Origin: G963556115 sp963675945
GTDB taxonomy: Bacteria > Planctomycetota > SZUA-567
Assembly (NCBI GenBank): GCA_963675945.1
Contig: OY780932.1
Span: forward strand, 124,001-188,000
Length of the DNA: 64,000 bases
Direction of reading: 5' to 3'
The notes below the pieces were generated by a model. It searched no databases and was not told the DNA's origin. It worked only from the letters and a program-made list of their open reading frames with translations. The position numbers were made by a program, and so were the translations under genes. Each line of letters starts with the position of its first letter. The stretch's first letter is position 1. This document shows, one piece after another, positions 9,636 to 17,853 of this stretch.

Positions 9636-10153
9636 AGTTTATTCTCCTCAAACTCTTCAGCCGAAACATCAGTGGTAATTAATTTTTTAGTATTTGAATC
9701 CAGGAAGTAACTTTGGAATATAGCGATAATTGACAATAAAGAACAAAGACCCAAAGGCAAGGTGACATAAAACATAGGAATTCCCAAAGAAGGCGAGCTT
9801 TCCAAACTACAGTACTGCCTATGTGTCATACCACAGTTATAATACATAACAATTACAAAAAAGGTTAAGCAGCTAATTAGATATATAAATCCCTGAACCT
9901 TTCTAAAAAACTTTTTATATGGGAGCATATCAAAAATAAAGGTAACCCTTGCATGTTCAACACTCCTAAAACCAACAGCCATACCAAAATTTACTGTCCA
10001 AATAAAGAAGTTTCGTGTTAATTCTTCAGTCCAAGGAATTGAACTATTTATCAGTCGACTCAAAACCTGAAGACATACGACTACCAACATCCCTAGAATA
10101 CTTATAAATATAATGCCATCAACTACGCACCATATTATGCTTTTCTTTCTCAT
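9632..10153 (-). CDS. dctQ: TRAP transporter small permease (DctQ)
   Basis: The 173-residue protein has four predicted transmembrane helices. It carries the DctQ-type motif PWTEELTRNFFIWTVNFGMAVG between helices, followed by the conserved RSVEHARV stretch. It pairs with DctM in the inner membrane. The gene sits between the binding protein gene (76 bp upstream) and dctM (4-bp overlap). Confidence 0.93.
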   Translation of the reverse strand: MRKKSIIWCVVDGIIFISILGMLVVVCLQVLSRLINSSIPWTEELTRNFFIWTVNFGMAVGFRSVEHARVTFIFDMLPYKKFFRKVQGFIYLISCLTFFVIVMYYNCGMTHRQYCSLESSPSLGIPMFYVTLPLGLCSLLSIIAIFQSYFLDSNTKKLITTDVSAEEFEENKL

Positions 10154-10229
10154 ATCAACACAACCCTACTAATAGAACCATTACTCAGGTAGCACAGTTA
10201 TCATACTACCCAAGTAATAGTTTAAAATA

Positions 10230-11225
10230 TTATCTTCCCAAAAATTCCTGCGATTTTTTAATAAATTCAGCACCTATCATTTCTTCAAATTTTGGGTATT
10301 GTTTTACTGCTTCGGTTTGAAAAGCTGCCATTTCTTCAGGAGAAAGTCTATTTACCTTCATCCCATGTGAAGCTAATTCTTTTAATATTTTTGACTCTTG
10401 TTCAATATCAGATTTATTTTTGTAGTCTGCTGCAGCAAGAGCAGCTTTTTTCACAGCTTTTTGTAGTTCGGGAGTTAGTTTATTCCAAACATCTTTATTA
10501 AAAGCGAGAATAAATGAATCTGCAATGTGATTTGTCATTGAAAGGTAAGTCTGCACTTCGTAGAACTTATTTGCTAATGGTACTTCTACTGGATTTTCTT
10601 GACCATCAATTATTTTAAGTTGTAAAGCAGTATAAACCTCTTTAAAATTCATCGGAGTTGGGTTTGCACCTAATGCGCCAAAAAAATCAACCCATAATTT
10701 ATTATTAGGAACACGTAATTTCATTCCTTCAAAATCGCTAGGCTTGGTAATTGGCTTACTTGAGCTAGTAACGTTCCTATAAGTTCTAATAGCTAAAGCC
10801 AATCCCTTAATATTTAGACGATCAAGAGAATCTAATAGTTCTTGCCCAGGGTCACCATTTAGGTACTTAATAAACTCATCATAGTTTGCAAATAGATATG
10901 GCAAACTAACAGCATTCATTTTTGGCTCAAATGAAGCGTAAACAGATGAAGAAAGCACAAGCGCATCTAAAGAGCCATCTTCAAGCATGTTTATTGCGGA
11001 ATTTTGATCACCTGAAAAAAGTATGCCGTTTGGATAAATCATTACTTCAACTTCATTATTGGTCTCTTCAGCAACTTGTTTAGCAAAGTACTCTGCCATT
11101 CCTCCAACAGATGACTTAATCGGATCAGGTATAGCTAAGCTAATTTTTATTTCCGAAGAATAACTAACTTGCTGAAGTGCCAAACACACAAATAACATTA
11201 CAATCAGGTTTAAATACTTTTTCAC
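10230..11225 (-). CDS. dctP: TRAP transporter periplasmic binding protein (DctP)
   Basis: The 331-residue solute receptor starts with a signal peptide (MKKYLNLIVMLFVCLALQQVSYS). I chose GTG 11225 because TAGGAGATAAAAA precedes it; the open frame extends upstream to 11366 but adds an implausible N terminus. DctP features include the ligand-binding Arg region (IRTYRNVTSSSKPITKPSDFEGMKLRVPNN) and the PMNFKEVYTALQLKIIDGQENP motif. It captures substrate in the periplasm for DctQM. It is the first gene of the operon, facing a divergent RpiR regulator. Confidence 0.92.
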   Translation of the reverse strand: MKKYLNLIVMLFVCLALQQVSYSSEIKISLAIPDPIKSSVGGMAEYFAKQVAEETNNEVEVMIYPNGILFSGDQNSAINMLEDGSLDALVLSSSVYASFEPKMNAVSLPYLFANYDEFIKYLNGDPGQELLDSLDRLNIKGLALAIRTYRNVTSSSKPITKPSDFEGMKLRVPNNKLWVDFFGALGANPTPMNFKEVYTALQLKIIDGQENPVEVPLANKFYEVQTYLSMTNHIADSFILAFNKDVWNKLTPELQKAVKKAALAAADYKNKSDIEQESKILKELASHGMKVNRLSPEEMAAFQTEAVKQYPKFEEMIGAEFIKKSQEFLGR

Positions 11226-11607
11226 CTTTTTATCTCCTATGCTAAAACAAAATAAACGAACTAAACACTTACAAACGATCAACACTTTTACTATACGCCA
11301 CAATTGAACATTATTCAAATAAAAAATGATTTTTATGAAACTTAATTCACTAAAATTCATAAACAACTATAAACAAAATACTTACGCGTAAAACATATAC
11401 TAATAATACTGTGTTAAATTTAATCTATAAGCAATTTATTATAAAAAAAATATTATATATTGACTAAATAAGAATAATACTTTTAAATATAGTATAGTTT
11501 ATATAAATATTTATTCCATATTACGTAGAGTATAATATTAATAGTTATATATATTATGATTTATACCTATTAAAATATTATTTTGGCCAATAATAAAAAG
11601 GAATCAT
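11226..11607. promoter_or_regulatory. Very AT-rich divergent control region between dctP and the RpiR regulator
   Basis: About 380 bp separate the two divergent start codons and contain no gene. The stretch from 11380 to 11600 is extremely AT-rich with many TATAAT-like words. A TTGACT box at 11459 could belong to a promoter reading toward the regulator, but no spacing is convincing. I see no clear long dyad. Promoters for both directions must lie here. Confidence 0.5.
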
Positions 11608-12465
11608 ATGTACATAAATGAAGAAATAAACTTTAATATTCGAGTAAAACGAGAACTTAGTAAGCTTAGCAAAAAAGAGAAAGCAATATGCGATTACATT
11701 AAAATACACAGCAAAGATGTTATTCATATGGCAATCAGTGAACTAGCAGAGTTCAGTAATGCTAGTGAGGCATCACTTGTTAGATTATCCCAAAAACTTG
11801 GATACAAAGGCTTTCAAGCGATGAAAATAAATATTGCCCAAGATATTATTGATCCATCCAAACAGATTAGTGAAGTCCTTACAGAAGCAGATAATATCCC
11901 AAACGTTGTCACAAAAGTTTTCCACAGTAATATTCAAGCACTAAAAGACACATTGCTCGTCCTGGATAAGAAAAGTGTTGAAGAAGCGATTGAATTAATA
12001 ATTAAAGCTAAGAATATTTTCTTTGTAGGAATTGGTGGGTCAAATATTATAGCACAAGATGCTCAACATAAATTCATGAGAATTGGGTTTATGGCTTTGT
12101 CATTCTCAGATACGACTATGCAAACAATTTTTGCTGCCAATTTGCATGAAAATGATGTTGTAATACCTATTTCTCACTCAGGAGCATCTAGAGATACTAT
12201 AGAAATAGTGAAACAATCAAAGAGCTCTGGAGCAAAAATAATATCCATTACAGATTATTGCAGATGCCCTCTTATAAAGTATAGCGACATATCATTATTC
12301 ACTTCTTCTAGTGAAACAGCATTCAAAACAGAAGCACTTTCATCAAGAATAGCAGAACTTACTATTATCGATGCACTTTTTATTGGTTGCGCTTATAAAC
12401 AACACGACAAAGCACTGACTTATATGAAGAAAACGCGCGAAGCTCTAGACTCAAAAAAAATATAG
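11608..12465 (+). CDS. RpiR/MurR-family transcriptional regulator
   Basis: The 285-residue regulator has an N-terminal HTH_6 domain (residues 1-80, ISELAEFSNASEASLVRLSQKLGYKGFQAMK) and a C-terminal SIS domain (about 125-265, NIFFVGIGGSNIIAQDAQHKFMRIG, with VIPISHSGASRDTIEIV). SIS domains of this family bind phosphosugars, so an intermediate made by the kinase is a natural effector. It is divergent from the TRAP operon and is its probable local regulator. A GGAAT ribosome-binding site precedes ATG 11608. Confidence 0.93.
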   Translation: MYINEEINFNIRVKRELSKLSKKEKAICDYIKIHSKDVIHMAISELAEFSNASEASLVRLSQKLGYKGFQAMKINIAQDIIDPSKQISEVLTEADNIPNVVTKVFHSNIQALKDTLLVLDKKSVEEAIELIIKAKNIFFVGIGGSNIIAQDAQHKFMRIGFMALSFSDTTMQTIFAANLHENDVVIPISHSGASRDTIEIVKQSKSSGAKIISITDYCRCPLIKYSDISLFTSSSETAFKTEALSSRIAELTIIDALFIGCAYKQHDKALTYMKKTREALDSKKI

Positions 12466-12503
12466 GATGCAGTAAAATAATTTGTGTAAGTTTCTAATTT
12501 TAA

Positions 12504-12530
12504 GGTAGTGTAACAAAATCTGTGTAAAAG
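12504..12530. repeat. IS256-family terminal repeat, left
   Basis: GGTAGTGTAACAAAATCTGT begins a 27-bp terminal sequence that is repeated in inverted orientation at 15745-15771 with one mismatch. It marks the 3' end of the adjacent IS256-type transposase. Confidence 0.7.
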
Positions 12531-12570
12531 TGATTCTTTTCAGAGAGCAACAAATACACTTTATTATGAG

Positions 12571-13382
12571 TTATTCATTCTCATGAATGGATAACTCATT
12601 TCTAATTTTATACCAGCCACGGACTCGTTGAGTCCACTTTGTTACAGCCTGCTCTGTTGCCAGATAAAGCATCTTCAGAAGTGCTTCATCAGTCGGGAAA
12701 ATCGTCTTGGCTTTGGTAACTTTACGGTACTGCCGATTAAGGTTTTCAATGATATTCGTCGTATACATAATATAACGTAAATCGGCAGAATATTTGAAAA
12801 ATGGAGACAGCTCATCCCAGTTATCATACCAGCTTTTTTCCTAGATACCGATATTTATAAGCTGGCGCATAAATAATCAGTGAACACAAGTAGGATAAGG
12901 ATTATTCCAATTTTTCTTGAATAAACCTAAATTCTTATAGGCATCCCTCTCATTTGGAGCCTGGTATACAGATATCAAATCAGCCATTAGTGACTTGATA
13001 TCTTTATAGCTCACATAGCGAGTAGAACTACGAATCTGATGGATTATACAGCGTTGGACTATTGCTTTAGGAAAAGTTGCAAGGATTGCCTGCTTAAAAC
13101 CTGAGAGCCCATCTACGCTGAAGATAATAACCTCTTTAACGCCTCTGTTGCTTAAATCAGTAAGTACTTTTAACCAGAATTTGCTGCTTTCATTCTCACC
13201 AATCCAGATACCTAGAACATCTTTGAAACCCTCTGTGTCGATTCCTATTACAATATATGCCGCTTTAGAAACAATTCTGTTATTCTGTTTTACTTTATAA
13301 TGGATTGCATCCATAAAGATAAACGGGTACTTCTCATCAAGTGGTCTGTTCTGCCAGTCCTGAACCACAGGGAGAATCTTAT
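12571..13382 (-). pseudogene. IS256-family (mutator-type) transposase, truncated and frameshifted
   Basis: Two frames together encode the C-terminal two-thirds of an IS256 transposase: VVQDWQNRPLDEKYPFIFMDAIHYKV with catalytic Asp, IGIWIGENESSKFW, and VKEVIIFSVDGLSGFKQAI with the second Asp. The last part follows in the other frame (YDNWDELSPFFKYSADLRY, MYTTNIIENLNRQYRKV). An extra stretch of roughly 44 bp with a stop near 12850-12890 and an extra A in an A-run near 12840 break the gene. The 5' end stops at about 13382, where IS481 copy B begins. Confidence 0.85.
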
Positions 13383-13383
13383 G

Positions 13384-14197
13384 GGTAAATAGATATCAAT
13401 CAAATGGCATTGAAGGGCTTTGCACCTTGAGCAGAAAACCTCACAATTCTCCTGCGACTAAGGTAACTGAAAATATAGAAAGTATAATATTAGCACTAAG
13501 AGATTCAAGAAATATCGGGGCGAGGAGAATTCAGAGCGAATTATTAAGGTTGCATAGTATTAAGCTCTCTTTAGCAACAATTCATAAAGTTTTAGTTAGG
13601 AATAATGTTTCTCCATTGAAGCGATATACGAGAAGGAAAAAATTTAATCGATATGCCATGAAAATTCCTGGAGCTAGAGTTCAAATGGATACAATGAAAC
13701 TTGCTCCAAATTTTTATCAATATACAGCTATAGATGATTGTACTCGCTACAGAGTCTTAAGAGTCTATTCTCGTAGAACAGCTGCCAATACTCTTGACTT
13801 TATTGAAAAAGTAGTTGAAGAGATATGTTTCCCAATTCAAAGAATTCAGACTGATAGAGGACGAGAATTTCTTGCTTATAAAGTTCAAGATCTGCTGTTG
13901 GATTGGGGGATTAAACTTAGACCTATTCGCCCTGCATCTCCTCATCTTAATGGTAAAGTAGAAAGATCTCAAAAAACTGATATTGAAGAATTCTATTCAA
14001 CCATTGATTTAACAAAACACAGTATAGAAAGTCTTGATCTACCCTTAGCAGAATGGCAGCATTACTACAATTGGGAGCGTCCTCATAGTAGTCTAAACGG
14101 TAAAACTCCAGTTGAAAAGTACGTTGAATTGATGTATGAGACTCCTTTACAAGAAGAAATCTCAATCAAATTTAATACAGAAATAGAATATTGCTAG
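13384..14197 (+). pseudogene. IS481-family transposase, 5'-truncated (copy B)
   Basis: The frame encodes the last ~270 residues of an IS481 transposase with an intact DDE core: Asp in RVQMDTMKLAPN, Asp in QTDRGREFLAY and Glu in NGKVERSQKTDIEEF. The N-terminal ~55 residues seen in copy A are missing because the sequence joins IS256 DNA at about 13383. The first usable start is TTG 13427, so a 256-residue product lacking the DNA-binding part is possible but unlikely to transpose. Its 3' terminal repeat is intact at 14230-14253. Confidence 0.85.
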
Positions 14198-14229
14198 CAT
14201 TTTGCTAAAAAAACATGCATTTAAAAAGT

Positions 14230-14253
14230 GAAAGGATGTCTATAAATCACACA
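14230..14253. repeat. IS481 terminal inverted repeat (copy B, right end)
   Basis: GAAAGGATGTCTATAAATCACACA matches the repeat at 791-814 in outward orientation with one mismatch, so it defines the right boundary of copy B. Confidence 0.7.
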
Positions 14254-14493
14254 TTTTAGGCTACGCCCTGCGCTCCATTTCTAACTGTTTGAAGTCCACT
14301 TTAAATTAATCTTATTTTTGTCTAGAAAATTCGACCACCTTACTATTTCTTCTTTTCTCAAGTGTTGCACTTAGAATTTGAATCCACCCCATCATAAATA
14401 CTGATAGTAAAAAGTTAAAATTAAATTTGACTAAGAAATAATCCATGATATACTGGACTTGTAATACATGTTACATCTATTATATTTATATTT
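14254..14493. other. Intergenic stretch with no recognised gene
   Basis: I see no open frame or structured RNA in these 240 bp. TGTTGCACTTAGAATTTGAA near 14363 looks like an insertion-sequence terminus, possibly IS30-type, but I cannot assign it. Confidence 0.4.
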
Positions 14494-15251
14494 GGTTCAT
14501 GACAAGATAACTTTGCTTAATCTCCTATAAAGGGTTCTTACGAATTATCTTCAAAACCAGTTTATACAAATCATCATCTCGATGATTAAAACGAAATTCG
14601 CACTCTTTTAAGTGCAAGTAAAAAGTCTTTTTGCTAATACCACGATACTTACTTAATCTGGTTTTAGCTATAGACCAAAAGTTTTCAATACCATTAATAT
14701 GATTTTTGCCTTTTGCAAATTCACTATTAGAGTGGTTGATTCTATGATGCTTCTTGTAGCCGAAGTCCACAAGACCATCATAAGTTTTAAAACCGTCGGT
14801 ATATACTGCAAAGTCCATACCGACTTTAGACTTGATTATAGGTATTAAAACCGATGCAGAGCAATTTGTAACTACTTGCGTATACACTTTGCCCTGGCGT
14901 TTGATCAAGCCGAATACTAAATGTTTTCCGTGTGCTCCTCGTCCCCGTTTATCACGAACTCGGCGCGCACCAAAGTAACTTTCATCAATTTCTATTTCAC
15001 CTTTTTGAAATGGAGACTGATCTTCACAGTATTCAGAAATTCTTTTTCTAATTCCATTAATAATGGAGTTAATAGTATTTCTTGATAATCCTGTGATACT
15101 AGCTATTTTTGTGGCTTCAATGTCGAGAATAAATAGTCTTACTATCTCTCGAAATTTAGCCTCAGAAATTTTTGAACGTTTTTTGTACTTGTTAACCATT
15201 ATGACATAATAACTTAAGCATGATTTTTGTCAAGTTATCTTGTCATGAGCC
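14494..15251 (-). mobile_element. IS1595-family (ISXO2-like) insertion sequence
   Basis: The 758-bp element is bounded by GGTTCATGACAAGATAACTT (14494) and its inverted partner ending in CTTGTCATGAGCC (15251), which differ by one base. It contains one transposase gene. No clear 8-bp target duplication is visible (TTATATTT and TAATTTAT flank it). It is the only apparently intact element in the window; degraded pieces of a relative lie at 28203-28678. Confidence 0.88.
14525..15199 (-). CDS. IS1595-family transposase (ISXO2-like DDE)
   Basis: The 224-residue transposase has an N-terminal helix-turn-helix (ATKIASITGLSRNTINSIINGI) and an ISXO2-like DDE/DDN domain. That domain has EIEIDESYFGARRVRDKRGRGAHGKH, then FAVYTDGFKTYDGLVDFGYKKHHRINHS and a HINGIENFWSIAKTRL segment carrying the third acidic/Asn site. 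The reading frame is intact. It lacks the N-terminal zinc ribbon seen in many IS1595 members, as is usual for short ISXO2-like proteins. Confidence 0.92.
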   Translation of the reverse strand: MVNKYKKRSKISEAKFREIVRLFILDIEATKIASITGLSRNTINSIINGIRKRISEYCEDQSPFQKGEIEIDESYFGARRVRDKRGRGAHGKHLVFGLIKRQGKVYTQVVTNCSASVLIPIIKSKVGMDFAVYTDGFKTYDGLVDFGYKKHHRINHSNSEFAKGKNHINGIENFWSIAKTRLSKYRGISKKTFYLHLKECEFRFNHRDDDLYKLVLKIIRKNPL

Positions 15252-15284
15252 TAATTTATTATTAAGAAATAAACAGGAATAAAC

Positions 15285-15656
15285 ATGAAGACAATCATTA
15301 TAAAGATTGAAGGATACGAGTATAAAGCTGAACTTTATAATAATGAATCAGCAGATGCTTTTTTCAGCTGCCTTCCAGCAAAAATATCTATGACCTCATG
15401 GGGCGATGAATACTATGGAAGTTTCTCAGATAGCATCCCACATATTAATGAACAACGTGACCTTTATAAAGTTGGGGAAATAGCCTATTGGCCTCCGGGT
15501 AATGCCTTTTGTATTTTCTTCGGACCAACTCCAGTAAGTACTGATAACCAACCTAAAATGGCCTCTCCAGGCATACCACTTGGAAAAATTATTACAGGTG
15601 ATATTAACAAACTAAAAACATTGGGTGGGCAAATTTCAATTACTATTACACAATAA
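15285..15656 (+). CDS. Cyclophilin-like fold protein
   Basis: The 123-residue protein matches the small cyclophilin-like family typified by TM1367 (Cyclophil_like2). It has an N-terminal beta-hairpin with FFSCLPAKISMTSWGDEYYGSF, then YKVGEIAYWPPGNAFCIFFGPTP and the end segment PLGKIITGDINKLK. The family's function is not established; a peptidyl-prolyl isomerase role has not been shown. AACAGGAATAAAC precedes the start. It is a solitary gene between an IS1595 element and a strong hairpin, within two inverted IS256 ends. Confidence 0.8.
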   Translation: MKTIIIKIEGYEYKAELYNNESADAFFSCLPAKISMTSWGDEYYGSFSDSIPHINEQRDLYKVGEIAYWPPGNAFCIFFGPTPVSTDNQPKMASPGIPLGKIITGDINKLKTLGGQISITITQ

Positions 15657-15678
15657 GATGTCCAAGCAATTGAGATAA

Positions 15679-15724
15679 TAATTAGTCGTCCCTGAATATT
15701 GAATTATTCAGGGACGACTAATTA
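15679..15724. terminator. Long perfect hairpin after the cyclophilin-like gene
   Basis: A perfect 20-bp stem encloses the 6-nt loop TTGAAT; the inner arm is AGTCGTCCCTGAATA. It starts 23 bp after the stop codon and can terminate transcription from either side. A clear T-run is missing, so it could instead be a transposon-associated palindrome. Confidence 0.6.
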
Positions 15725-15744
15725 CTCTCTTACAGGAACTTTCG

Positions 15745-15771
15745 CTTTTACACAGATTTTGTTACAATACC
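15745..15771. repeat. IS256-family terminal repeat, right (inverted)
   Basis: CTTTTACACAGATTTTGTTA begins a 27-bp sequence that is the inverted complement of 12504-12530 with one mismatch. The two ends enclose 3.27 kb containing other IS fragments and the cyclophilin-like gene. Confidence 0.65.
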
Positions 15772-15780
15772 TATCATATA

Positions 15781-15891
15781 GAGATTCGGCGTCTTATCTA
15801 TACGACAAATCCGATTGAAAGTTTCAATCGGACTGTTCATAAATTTACTAAAACCAAAATGAGTTATCCACATTACATGGACAACTCATAA
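15781..15891 (+). pseudogene. IS256-family transposase C-terminal remnant
   Basis: A short frame ending at TAA 15889 encodes EIRRLIYTTNPIESFNRTVH and KFTKTKMSYPHYMDNS. This matches the conserved C-terminal helix of mutator-type transposases (compare YTTNIIENLNRQYRKV at 12571-12768). Nothing else of this second copy remains. Bases 15892-16022 show no feature. Confidence 0.75.
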
Positions 15892-16022
15892 TAAAACAAA
15901 TAAATTACGCTTTATAAAGAATTGTTTTTACTACAATTAATTACACAAACCTACTCTTTATCAAAGAAAAAGACTACTTATTCGCATAAATATAAACAAT
16001 CATAAGCTTCAAGATAAAACGC

Positions 16023-16808
16023 CTAAAAGAGTGTCAATAAATTACTGGCAATTTCAACCTCATTACTGGCAGAAGGAATCAATTCAAACCCAACTGTGCC
16101 TTTATAATTCAATTTCAGAAGAGTTTTCCAAATCATCTCGAAATTAATCTCACCAGTACCCGGTTCGGCTCTTCCAGGGACATCAGCAATATGAATATAG
16201 CCGATATAATCTATACTATCATTCAAAGTATTGATCAATTTGCCTTCACTGAGCTGCATATGATAGATGTCATAGGTTATTTTGATGTTGTTACTTCTGG
16301 CCGGGATAACTGCGGCCACAGCATCCCTCGTCGATGACAGAAAGCACCCTGGATGATCTACTTCAACATTTAACGCCTCCAAATTCAGAGTTACCCCTGC
16401 GTCTTCTGCTATGGGCGCCAGCCGAACAAGAGTGCCAGCCATAACGGCCATCTTTTCACCATACGATTTCTCCGCATAATCATTTAGAATCACACCATTC
16501 TCGCCCAGACCGTTGGAATGTATTATTAAATTGTTGCATCCCAGATAGTGAGCAGTTTCAATTGACTTTTCAACATACTCTATGTACTTATCCGTATGCT
16601 CAATATCAATTATTGATAGATCTTTATCGCCTGAAAAACCGGTCAGTGTTAGCTCATACTTCTCAAGGAGGGATTTTATTCTCCCAATATCCATCCCGTC
16701 CCAGTCCGAAAATTCAACATGCGAAAATCCTGCTTCCTTCGCTTTTTCAAATCTATCGTAAAAATCATATTTGGAAAAGAAGGACCACAAGCAAAGTGAC
16801 TTAATCAT
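16023..16808 (-). CDS. Sugar-phosphate isomerase/epimerase, hydroxypyruvate isomerase-like
   Basis: The 261-residue TIM barrel belongs to the AP-endonuclease-2/xylose isomerase-like superfamily. The metal-binding pattern is visible: Glu in LNLEALNVEVDHPGCFLS, Asp/His in ITYDIYHMQ, His in IGYIHIADVPGR and the final Glu in TVGFELIPS. The ADVPGRAEPGTGEINF block is typical of hydroxypyruvate isomerases (Hyi), while the neighbourhood suggests an inositol pathway isomerase such as IolI. GAGGAG precedes ATG 16808, 10 bp after iolG, so it is the last gene of the ABC-iolG operon. The substrate is uncertain. Confidence 0.82.
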   Translation of the reverse strand: MIKSLCLWSFFSKYDFYDRFEKAKEAGFSHVEFSDWDGMDIGRIKSLLEKYELTLTGFSGDKDLSIIDIEHTDKYIEYVEKSIETAHYLGCNNLIIHSNGLGENGVILNDYAEKSYGEKMAVMAGTLVRLAPIAEDAGVTLNLEALNVEVDHPGCFLSSTRDAVAAVIPARSNNIKITYDIYHMQLSEGKLINTLNDSIDYIGYIHIADVPGRAEPGTGEINFEMIWKTLLKLNYKGTVGFELIPSASNEVEIASNLLTLF

Positions 16809-16818
16809 TCATCTCTCC

Positions 16819-17823
16819 TCAGCATATTTCTGCAATCTTCACCGGTCGGCTCTCTTCCAGTGACTTCTGAGCAGCTAGTCCGATAAGTACTGATGCCAAT
16901 CCGTCATTGCCAATTACTGCGGTCTCTGTATCGTTAGCCACAGCGTTTATAAATGCCTCCATCTCAACTTTATATGATTCGGCATAACGATCAAAGCATG
17001 AATACAGAGGAGTTACACCCACTACGGAGTCCTTGGTCATGACATTGATATTTGTCGGGAAATCATTATCTGCAATGACTACACCTTTATTACCGAATAC
17101 CTCTACTCTCTGATCGTAACCATATACCGCTTCCCGCGAATTATCAATAACCCCTAGAGCGCCATTCTTAAACTTAATGCTGACAATTGCCGTATCGACA
17201 TCACCAGCCTCACCAATACCTGCATCAACAAGTACGGAACCGTAAGCAAAGACCTCTTCCGGTTCACTCCCGGAGAGAAACCGAACCATATCAAAATCGT
17301 GTATCATCATATCCAGGAATATCCCCCCAGAGACCTTGACATACTCTACAGGTGGTGGTGAACAATCACGTGAAGTTACTTTAACTACATGAACATCACC
17401 GATACTGCCGTCACAAACAGCAGCCCTGACCTTGCTGAAGTTATGATCAAATCTCCGGTTGAATCCGACCTGAAATTTCACTCCAGCTCTCTTGACTTCC
17501 TCTAAGGCCAGCTTGATCTTTGCCACATTAAAGTCAATAGGCTTCTCACAGAATATATGCTTGCCGGCTTTTGCGCTGTCTATAATTATATCTGCATGCG
17601 TATCTGTGGATGAGCAGATCAAAACCGCCTCAATTTCCTTATTTGCCAGAATTTCATTATAATCATTAGTAACTGACGCGATGCCATACTGCTCTGCCCA
17701 CTGCCTGGCTCCCTCCAGATAAACATCTGAAACCATTGCAATCTCCGCGCCAAGGATGCTGCTCATAATAACCTGACCGTGAATTTTACCAATTCGACCA
17801 GCACCAATTAATCCAAGTTTCAT
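16819..17823 (-). CDS. iolG: Inositol 2-dehydrogenase
   Basis: The 334-residue Gfo/Idh/MocA oxidoreductase converts myo-inositol to scyllo-inosose with NAD. The Rossmann motif is IGAGRIGKIHGQV, followed by the family EKP motif (FCEKPIDFN). The catalytic region DMMIHDFDMVRF and the stretches ITSRD-like VTSRDCSPPPVEYVKVSGG and GEAGDVDTA match proteobacterial-type IolG closely. ATG 17823 is preferred over GTG 17829 because AAGGAG lies five bases upstream of it. It is 31 bp downstream of the sugar permease gene, linking transport to the first catabolic step. Confidence 0.92.
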   Translation of the reverse strand: MKLGLIGAGRIGKIHGQVIMSSILGAEIAMVSDVYLEGARQWAEQYGIASVTNDYNEILANKEIEAVLICSSTDTHADIIIDSAKAGKHIFCEKPIDFNVAKIKLALEEVKRAGVKFQVGFNRRFDHNFSKVRAAVCDGSIGDVHVVKVTSRDCSPPPVEYVKVSGGIFLDMMIHDFDMVRFLSGSEPEEVFAYGSVLVDAGIGEAGDVDTAIVSIKFKNGALGVIDNSREAVYGYDQRVEVFGNKGVVIADNDFPTNINVMTKDSVVGVTPLYSCFDRYAESYKVEMEAFINAVANDTETAVIGNDGLASVLIGLAAQKSLEESRPVKIAEIC

Positions 17824-17853
17824 ACTCACTCCTTCTTCATGATTTATAAAAAC

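Noticed and set aside
11226..11366. Longer DctP start at 11366
   Set aside because: The GTG at 11225 has a good ribosome-binding site and gives a standard signal peptide.
15679..15724. Attachment site or resolvase site for the 20-bp palindrome
   Set aside because: No recombinase gene is nearby, and its position after a stop codon fits a terminator better.
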